From assembly GCA_002792135.1 (NCBI GenBank), contig PFNU01000089.1:1-7679 (forward strand): 7,679 nucleotides of DNA. Reading direction: 5' to 3'. The notes beneath the pieces were generated by a model, which saw only the letters and a program-made list of their open reading frames with translations, had not been told where the DNA came from and did no database searches. Shown here piece after piece: positions 5,827 to 7,679 of the stretch. This DNA is from a bacterium (Candidatus Torokbacteria) CG_4_10_14_0_2_um_filter_35_8. Lineage in GTDB: Bacteria; Patescibacteriota; GCA-2792135. The position numbers and the translations under genes were made by a program. Each line of letters begins with the position of its first letter. Position 1 is the first letter of the stretch.

Positions 5827-6441
5827 ATGGCAACAGTAATAGCATTACAATTAAGCAAGCTAAATAACCTCGTACAGGAACGAGAGCTTGTTTATGCAAC
5901 TTCAAAAAGAATCCTAGATATTCTTATATCTCTCCCTGCTCTTGTTATTGCATCGCCATTAATGCTTGTTATTGCTATTGCAATCAAGCTTGATTCTAAA
6001 GGACCGATAATCTTCGTCCAGAAACGCTATGGCTATCACGGAAAGATATTCTCTTTCTATAAATTTAGAAGTATGTATATTATGCGAGATGAAATGACGC
6101 CAAAAAACTTAAAAGATAAGCGTATTACTAGAGTTGGTCGTATTATTAGACGCAATTTTGTAGATGAACTTCCTCAGTTCATCAATATTTTAAAAGGTGA
6201 CATGTCGCTTGTTGGTCCAAGACCAGAACAGGTTTTTTTGACAGAAGAACATTTTAATATTTACAAAAAACGATCCTGCGTAAAACCTGGACTTACTGGT
6301 CTTTGGCAGATTAATGGTAAAAGATCACCAATTTATCAGAATATTAAGTATGATCTTAAATATATAAGAAAAAAATCGTTTTTACTTGATTTAAAAATCT
6401 TAATTAAGACAATTCCGGTATTGATTAGAGGTGAAAAGTAA
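5827..6441 (+). CDS. Phosphoglycosyl transferase (bacterial sugar transferase, PglC-like)
   Basis: At 204 residues this is the minimal PglC-size form of the family, without the multi-helix N-terminal domain of WbaP/WcaJ. K27-R28 and D31 precede a hydrophobic helix (about 32-54) with a Ser-Pro at 43-44, the kink of the re-entrant membrane helix. Then come KLDSKGPIIFVQKRYGYHGKIF (54-75), FYKFRSM (77-83), the catalytic Asp-Glu pair D113-E114 in FVDELPQF, the strictly conserved ILKGDMSLVGPRPE (121-134), and KPGLTGLWQINGK (153-165). Known enzymes transfer a phospho-sugar from a UDP-sugar to polyprenyl phosphate through an Asp-linked intermediate, starting glycan assembly at the inner membrane face. 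The sugar is not predictable here. It follows the DUF4012 gene in the same direction and ends before an intrinsic terminator. There is no SD before the ATG. Confidence 0.95.
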   Translation: MATVIALQLSKLNNLVQERELVYATSKRILDILISLPALVIASPLMLVIAIAIKLDSKGPIIFVQKRYGYHGKIFSFYKFRSMYIMRDEMTPKNLKDKRITRVGRIIRRNFVDELPQFINILKGDMSLVGPRPEQVFLTEEHFNIYKKRSCVKPGLTGLWQINGKRSPIYQNIKYDLKYIRKKSFLLDLKILIKTIPVLIRGEK

Positions 6442-6497
6442 GTTAGAAATCAGGTATTAGGGGTTAGAAATTAGTGATTTAAGAATGTAGGATTTCA
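6442..6497. other. Short repeat-bearing tract after the sugar transferase
   Basis: TTAGAAATCAG (6443-6453) and TTAGAAATTAG (6464-6474) belong to the same word family as the repeat before the gene, so the sugar-transferase gene is flanked on both sides by related sequence. No gene is seen here. Confidence 0.5.
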
Positions 6498-6532
6498 AAT
6501 ACAGAGGGGCATTACGCACCCCTTTTTGTATT
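6498..6532 (+). terminator. Terminator of the DUF4012-sugar transferase operon
   Basis: AGGGG (6505-6509) pairs with CCCCT (6519-6523) around a 9-base loop and runs into T5 (6523-6527). AATACA (6498-6503) and TGTATT (6527-6532) add an outer stem. It begins 56 bases after the stop codon. Confidence 0.85.
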
Positions 6533-6607
6533 GCTTTTATTATTACATGAGGATAGGGGGGATATAGAGTAATATGTCCTTATTTCATTATGTAATTTTT
6601 TAATACT

Positions 6608-6650
6608 AAAAAAAGGCGCCAGAGAGTAAAAATATCATACCCCCTGGCCT
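6608..6650 (-). terminator. Terminator for the 37-residue Cys/His gene
   Basis: On the minus strand AGGCCAG (6650-6644) pairs with CTGGCGCC (6622-6615), with a bulged G, around a 21-base loop and followed by seven T (6614-6608). It lies 114 bases after the stop codon at 6765. Between them, 6651-6764 holds only a 5-bp ATACC/GGTAT repeat. Confidence 0.7.
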
Positions 6651-6764
6651 ACCTAAAAAGCTTAGTAATACCTAATTCAAAGAAGGTATAAAAGGGAAAT
6701 GGACTTCTGTTCTTACTAACAATCCTACCGTTATGGATTTGTTTTTTGATTTCTCCCAGAGATC

Positions 6765-6878
6765 CTAGCATTTCTTATCTCTACAAGTTTGAGCGTGCTC
6801 CTGTATTGCTTGAACGATTTCCAGGGTAACAACAGGGTTCTCCTCTCTTAGATATCTTCTAAATTCCTCACATGTCAT
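6765..6878 (-). CDS. 37-residue Cys/His mini-protein, possible zinc-binding peptide
   Basis: The ATG at 6878 is preceded by a full AAGGAGG (6894-6888) at a 9-base spacing, among the best SD sites in the window, and the gene has its own terminator downstream. The product opens MTCEEFRRYL and ends EHAQTCRDKKC. C3, H28, C32 and C37 give a C-x24-H-x3-C-x4-C pattern, close to the C-x(n)-H-x3-C-x2-C of anti-sigma zinc-finger (zf-HC2/ZAS) domains, but with a wider final spacing and with no membrane helix or second domain. Zinc binding and any sigma-factor link are inference. A complete mini-protein is favoured over a remnant because SD, start and terminator are all in good order. Confidence 0.6.
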   Translation of the reverse strand: MTCEEFRRYLREENPVVTLEIVQAIQEHAQTCRDKKC

Positions 6879-6894
6879 TTCTTTCTCCCTCCTT

Positions 6895-7153
6895 ATTTTT
6901 TGTTTTAAAAATACTTATCTAAAAAAGAAAATTAAATACATATTGATAACTATCCTCTATCTTCATATTACAACATTTTTTTGGTTTGTTCGAATTCACG
7001 CTTTATCAGGACTTGTCCTTCAAATGTTCAAATATATCTGCTGGACAAGAGAGATTTATTAAGGAATAGCCAAGTTTTGCTTCTTCTTAATTATCCCCCT
7101 TAGCATCATACTTTCAATTCCTATAAAAGAGGGGTACTATATAAAAAAAGACT
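6895..7153. other. Intergenic region, no gene seen
   Basis: AT-rich, with no ORF backed by an SD. AGGAC (7008-7012) and GTCCT (7015-7019) flank TT, and CTTGTCC (7012-7018) recurs inverted as GGACAAG (7043-7049), so three related half-sites lie within about 40 bases upstream of the mini-protein gene. They could be an operator or alternative hairpins. I find no convincing minus-strand promoter. Confidence 0.4.
7112..7140 (+). promoter_or_regulatory. Weak promoter candidate before the orphan SD
   Basis: TTTCAA (7112-7117), 17 bases, then TACTAT (7135-7140): 3/6 and 4/6 consensus matches with ideal spacing. It would start transcription near 7147, just before the orphan SD. Confidence 0.3.
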
Positions 7154-7242
7154 AAAAGGAGGTGAGAAAAGTGTAATTGGCATCATCAAAATCTAAAAGA
7201 GCACTGAGGGAAAATAACTTATACAACCTTCAATTCATATAG
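7154..7242 (+). pseudogene. Orphan strong SD with GTG-TAA start-stop and 21-codon remnant
   Basis: AAAAGGAGGTGA (7154-7165) is almost fully complementary to the usual 16S rRNA tail. At ideal distance, 8 bases after AGGAGG, lies GTG (7171) followed at once by TAA (7174-7176). The same frame then stays open for 21 codons from TTG (7177) to TAG (7240-7242), reading MASSKSKRALRENN and onward, a basic peptide. Options: a small gene killed at codon 2, a true start-stop regulatory element, reinitiation at the TAATTG junction, or a four-codon leader (GTG at 7162 to TAA). Confidence 0.35.
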
Positions 7243-7313
7243 ATAACTTAAAAAGAAATTCTAAAACATTCTAGCAAAATTGAAGTTTTTGACAAAAAAG
7301 AATCCACCTTGCT

Positions 7314-7508
7314 GTGCCAAGAGAAGAGTCTACAAAAACTGTCTCAGAAACCTTAAAGCGCTCAGTTGATGATTTTCTGATTAATGAAGTAGGAGTAAGT
7401 AAGGGAGACCTTTTCAGGCACCAGGAGCCAGTCACCGGATACCAGTACTTAAGGGTTTTGGATTACATAAAAGGAAGGCGACATATTAACATATCGCCTT
7501 CTAAATAA
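7314..7508 (+). CDS. Hypothetical 64-residue protein
   Basis: This open frame from GTG encodes a soluble, charged peptide: PREESTKTVSETLKRSVDDF is probably helical, followed by VGVSKGDLFRHQEPVTGYQYLRVLDYIKGRR. I recognise no family. There are no cysteines, membrane segments or repeats. The start is the only reasonable one in frame, but it lacks an SD, which lowers confidence. The 3' end carries a perfect 8-bp stem GAAGGCGA/TCGCCTTC (7474-7481 and 7494-7501) reaching almost to the stop, and a weak terminator-like hairpin follows at 7525. Composition is less AT-rich than the surrounding spacer, in favour of a real gene. Confidence 0.45.
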   Translation: MPREESTKTVSETLKRSVDDFLINEVGVSKGDLFRHQEPVTGYQYLRVLDYIKGRRHINISPSK

Positions 7509-7524
7509 ATTATACATCAATTGT

Positions 7525-7550
7525 AGGAATGCACCATGGCGCGTTCCTTT
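7525..7550 (+). terminator. Weak terminator-like hairpin after the 64-residue ORF
   Basis: AGGAATGC (7525-7532) pairs with GCGTTCCT (7541-7548), eight pairs with one G-U and an 8-base loop, followed by only three T. It lies between convergent genes. Confidence 0.4.
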
Positions 7551-7568
7551 AATAAATTAATATTCTTT

Positions 7569-7679
7569 TTAAGAAGGTTTTTTAGGCGTCTTTGTCTCAA
7601 TAATATCTTTAGGAGCCGGGGTACTTACCGCCTTCGGCGCCGCTGGACTAGGCTTTTGAGGTGCTGGGGAAACTTGAGC
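7569..7679 (-). CDS. C-terminus of a Pro/Ala/Lys-rich protein (partial)
   Basis: The minus-strand frame is open from the window edge to TAA at 7571-7569, giving 36 residues such as SPAPQKPSPAAPKAV and ending in KTPKKPS. Such low-complexity Pro/Ala/Lys tails occur on ribosomal, secretion and wall-associated proteins in many lineages, so the main domain, and hence the function, is outside the window. Codon use is normal and G+C is higher than in the adjoining spacer, in favour of real coding. It converges with the 64-residue ORF. Confidence 0.65.
   Translation of the reverse strand, partial: AQVSPAPQKPSPAAPKAVSTPAPKDIIETKTPKKPS

Noticed and set aside
6675..6764. In-frame continuation of the 37-residue gene past its TAG for 29 codons
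   Set aside because: An open stretch of this length is common by chance, and nothing supports readthrough; the Cys/His pattern is complete before the stop.
7289..7294. TTGACA as promoter for the 64-residue ORF
   Set aside because: No -10-like hexamer occurs 15-19 bases downstream, and the start site would fall within the ORF.
1..7679. CRISPR array, tRNA or rRNA genes, toxin-antitoxin or defence operon
   Set aside because: No regular repeat-spacer array, no tRNA or rRNA signatures and no recognisable defence or toxin domain were seen on either strand.

Overview
The window looks like chromosomal DNA of a low-G+C bacterium with an envelope-glycan locus. The best guess, by inference, is a member of the Candidate Phyla Radiation (Patescibacteria) or a similar lineage. 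Reasons: a DUF4012 protein beside a small bacterial sugar transferase and a WecG/TagA/CpsF transferase, AT-rich genes that often lack a Shine-Dalgarno (SD) site, and several very short genes. No rRNA, tRNA, CRISPR array or intact transposase is visible.

Layout. Positions 1-342 are non-coding and unusually structured: four short repeats at the left edge, a candidate promoter, then a leader of about 220 nt. The leader holds a 32-bp hairpin, an alternative pairing partner for one of its arms, and a perfect complement to the SD of the gene that follows. That gene (343-825, +) encodes a small exported protein of unknown function. A bidirectional terminator separates it from a convergent gene (981-1814, -) for a probable winged-helix protein with a charged tail.

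The centre (2040-6532) is two divergent transcription units around the regulatory gap 4086-4388. Leftward: a GT4 glycosyltransferase, a 53-bp REP-like double hairpin, a GT26 (WecG/TagA/CpsF) glycosyltransferase, and a terminator. Rightward: a membrane-anchored DUF4012 protein, a nested inverted repeat, a PglC-like phosphoglycosyl transferase, and a terminator. Inferred joint role: the phosphoglycosyl transferase loads the first sugar phosphate onto a polyprenyl phosphate at the inner membrane face, the GT4 and GT26 enzymes extend it, and the DUF4012 protein acts outside the membrane in an unknown envelope step.

The right end (6533-7679) holds small genes. A 37-residue Cys/His peptide (6765-6878, -) has an excellent SD and its own terminator. 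A near-perfect SD at 7154-7165 drives only a GTG-TAA start-stop. A 64-residue ORF of unknown function follows (7314-7508, +), and the Pro/Ala/Lys-rich C-terminus of a gene runs off the window (7569-7679, -).

The most novel candidate is the 5' leader at about 118-342, which has the architecture of a cis-acting RNA switch and which I cannot assign to a known class.
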